From contig NZ_JAFBIY010000001.1 of NCBI RefSeq assembly GCF_021531975.1, positions 186,001 through 250,000 of the forward strand: a stretch of 64,000 nt of DNA, written 5' to 3'. This DNA is from Faecalicatena contorta. Its GTDB lineage: Bacteria; Bacillota; Clostridia; Lachnospirales; Lachnospiraceae. The position numbers and the translations under genes were made by a program. The notes beneath the pieces were generated by a model. That model was not told where the DNA came from. It saw only the letters and a program-made list of their open reading frames with translations, and made no database searches. Each line of letters starts with the position of its first letter. The first letter of the stretch is position 1. Positions 62,169-64,000 of the stretch are shown in pieces.

Positions 62169-63515
62169 ATGGGGATAAGAAAAGATTATCTGTTTGACAA
62201 CAGGGCACTGACTGTTTTGATTATTCCACTCATTATTGAGCAGTTTCTTGCGGTACTTGTTGGCATGGCAGATTCCATTATGATTGCAAGTGTGGGGGAA
62301 GCGGCAGTATCCGGAGTGTCACTGGTAGACCAGATCATGGTACTTATTATGAATATATTCTCTGCCCTGGCAACAGGAGGAGCGGTTGTAGCCGGTCAGT
62401 ACCTTGGACAAAAAAATAAAGTGCAGGCATGTCGTTCAGCAACACAGCTTATATGGTCTGTTACAGTCCTGGCACTAGGCATTATGGCGATTGTGTATGC
62501 CGGAAAATATGTGATTCTGCATGGTGTATTTGGACAGATAGAGCCGGATGTTATGCAACATGCAGATACTTATCTGATGATCGTGACGGCATCTATTCCA
62601 TTTATTGCACTGTATAATGGCGGCGCAGCAATCTTTCGTACAATGGGAAATTCCAAAATGTCCATGCGTGTGTCACTGATTATGAATGTAATCAATGTAA
62701 GTGGAAATGCGATTCTGATCTATGGATTTCACCGGGGTGTAGAAGGCGTTGCGATTCCGACGCTTGTATCTCGTATGGTTGCATCATTTGTGATTCTGTG
62801 GTTCCTGTGTGATGAAACACAGACGATTTATGTGAAAAAGAGTTTTCGTTTTCATCCGGACTGGACGATGATCAGGAAGATTCTGAGTGTGGGTATTCCA
62901 AACGGCCTGGAAAACAGTATGTTTCAGCTTGGAAAAATACTTGTGCTGAGTCTTGTATCTACGTTTGGCACATATGCAATTGCTGCAAATGCGATCAGCA
63001 ATACGATTTCTTTGTTTGCGATTCTTCCGGGAATGGCAATCTGTCTGGCAGTAACTACTGTTATTGCACGATGTGTAGGTGCAGGAGATTATGAACAGGT
63101 AAAATATTATAATAAAAAGCTCCTCATTCTTACACATATAAGTATGGCCGTTATGGTTGCCGCAGTATTGGCGCTTCTTCCGTTTATTTTGAAAGTGTAT
63201 CATCTGTCAGACAGGACGGCTGAAGTAACAAGGCAGATCGTCTGGTTCCACGGAATTTGCTCTATCTTTCTGTGGCCGCCGTCTTTTACTGTTCCGTACA
63301 CGTTCCGTGCAGCAGGAGATGCAAAGCTGTGTATGATTGTATCCACGGTTTCCATGTGGGTTTTCCGGGTTGGTTTCAGCTATATGCTTGGAAAATATAT
63401 GGGGCTTGGAGTATTCGGTGTATGGGTAGCAATGATTATTGACTGGGTATTCAGATCCATTTGTTTTGGTATCCGGTATTTTCAGGGCGGCTGGAAGAAA
63501 AAAGCAATTGTATAA
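62169..63515 (+). CDS. MATE family exporter, second copy
   Basis: A 448-residue protein with AAGGAG before ATG 62169. ALTVLIIPLIIEQFLAVLVG, MADSIMIASVGEAAVSGVSL and GGAAIFRTMGNSKMSMRVSL identify the MATE family. It is only distantly like the 53732 MATE protein (different start and first helix), so the two are not a recent duplication. The following aldo/keto reductase is 21 bases downstream and probably cotranscribed. Confidence 0.9.
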   Translation: MGIRKDYLFDNRALTVLIIPLIIEQFLAVLVGMADSIMIASVGEAAVSGVSLVDQIMVLIMNIFSALATGGAVVAGQYLGQKNKVQACRSATQLIWSVTVLALGIMAIVYAGKYVILHGVFGQIEPDVMQHADTYLMIVTASIPFIALYNGGAAIFRTMGNSKMSMRVSLIMNVINVSGNAILIYGFHRGVEGVAIPTLVSRMVASFVILWFLCDETQTIYVKKSFRFHPDWTMIRKILSVGIPNGLENSMFQLGKILVLSLVSTFGTYAIAANAISNTISLFAILPGMAICLAVTTVIARCVGAGDYEQVKYYNKKLLILTHISMAVMVAAVLALLPFILKVYHLSDRTAEVTRQIVWFHGICSIFLWPPSFTVPYTFRAAGDAKLCMIVSTVSMWVFRVGFSYMLGKYMGLGVFGVWVAMIIDWVFRSICFGIRYFQGGWKKKAIV

Positions 63516-63536
63516 GAATAAAAAGGAGGTTTTGAT

Positions 63537-64000
63537 ATGTATTATAAACAGTATGGAAATACAGATATGAAGGTATCCGCGGTTGGCCTGGGAACGATGC
63601 GGTACGATGAAGAAGATATTCAGGCGGGGCGTCTGGAAAAATGTGCAGAGATTCCTCTGTATGCGTTTGAGAAGGGAATCAATTACTGGGACACAGCACC
63701 GTTTTATTGTGACGATAAGAGCGAGATTGTGACCGGAATCGCGCTCTCTCAGGTTGATCGTAAGAAGGTATACGTTACTTCAAAGACGAACTTAAATACA
63801 TTAGAGACGGAGAAGCCGGATAAGGATATTTTCCGCCGCCGTCTGGAAATGTCACTGGACCGGTTGAAGACAGATTATATTGATTTCTACCATATGTGGT
63901 GTATGCTGAGTCTGGAATCCTGGGAGAAGCATATGGAGGCACTGTATGGATTCTTTGAAGAGGCGAAGGCAGAAGGGCTGATCCGTAATATTGTATTTTC
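63537..64000 (+). CDS. Aldo/keto reductase, N-terminal part (cut by window edge)
   Basis: ATG 63537 follows AAAGGAGGT. The 154 visible residues (YGNTDMKVSAVGLGTMRYDE, GINYWDTAPFYCDDKSEIV, VYVTSKTNLN, RLKTDYIDFYHMW) form the first part of an aldo/keto reductase barrel, with the catalytic Asp and Tyr (DTAPFY) and Lys (SKT). A C-terminal 4Fe-4S domain, common in clostridial members, would be beyond the window. NAD(P)H-dependent carbonyl reduction is expected. Confidence 0.9.
   Translation, partial: MYYKQYGNTDMKVSAVGLGTMRYDEEDIQAGRLEKCAEIPLYAFEKGINYWDTAPFYCDDKSEIVTGIALSQVDRKKVYVTSKTNLNTLETEKPDKDIFRRRLEMSLDRLKTDYIDFYHMWCMLSLESWEKHMEALYGFFEEAKAEGLIRNIVF

Overview
The window looks like chromosome of a spore-forming, anaerobic, gut-type Lachnospiraceae (Clostridia). 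This is inferred from SpoIIR, SpoIIID and a SipL-like coat protein, a T-box leader, strong AGGAGG-type ribosome binding sites, and typical Lachnospiraceae families (DUF1934, DUF4230, DUF5107, CvfB-like S1 protein, lipoprotein trigger-factor-like PPIase). No rRNA, tRNA, CRISPR array or intact transposase was seen.

Layout. 0-13 kb: the 5' part of mutS2 (minus strand), a membrane PDZ protein whose HtrA-type protease domain has lost its catalytic residues, a YhaM-type HD/OB exoribonuclease, two TrmA-family 23S rRNA m5U methyltransferases, an RsmH paralogue, and a cyclic-di-GMP block (one HD-GYP protein, one giant HD-GYP + GGDEF protein, one CACHE-GGDEF protein). 13-17 kb: an AT-rich accessory patch with an ImmA/IrrE-type metallopeptidase followed by three decayed genes (a half PIN-like DUF4411 gene, a helix-turn-helix gene broken by a TA-repeat slip, and a hybrid histidine kinase collapsed by internal deletion) and an intact membrane/Rossmann/RyR-domain protein. 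17-22 kb: a minus-strand operon pncB-ddl-murF-HAD, closed by a perfect 56-bp palindrome. 22-36 kb: plsC, then a plus-strand housekeeping/sporulation block (PrcB-like lipoprotein, SipL-like, ispE, GntR, spoIIR, CDF transporter, acyl-ACP thioesterase, CvfB, HPr-like protein, dnaE, pfkA, DUF1934). 36-45 kb: secreted PPIase, YitT protein, then a carbohydrate locus (DUF5107-TPR protein, frameshifted AraC regulator, CUT1 ABC transporter without ATPase). 45-53 kb: GNAT and XRE genes, a three-gene small membrane operon, a third active GGDEF protein, TraX-like protein, a xanthine-type NCS2 permease, and cstA behind a T-box leader. 53-64 kb: spoIIID, then a MATE transporter translationally coupled to a complete Wadjet system (jetABCD), a Crh/HPr-like small protein, a second MATE transporter and the start of an aldo/keto reductase.

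How it fits together. Most of the window is vertically inherited core genome. The accessory signals are the Wadjet plasmid-defence operon, the 13-17 kb gene graveyard with its RyR-domain survivor, and two copies of a structured intergenic element (37.1 and 44.5 kb) built around a GNRA-loop hairpin that I cannot assign to a known family. Coordinates of starts were moved to the best ribosome binding site where that decided the choice.
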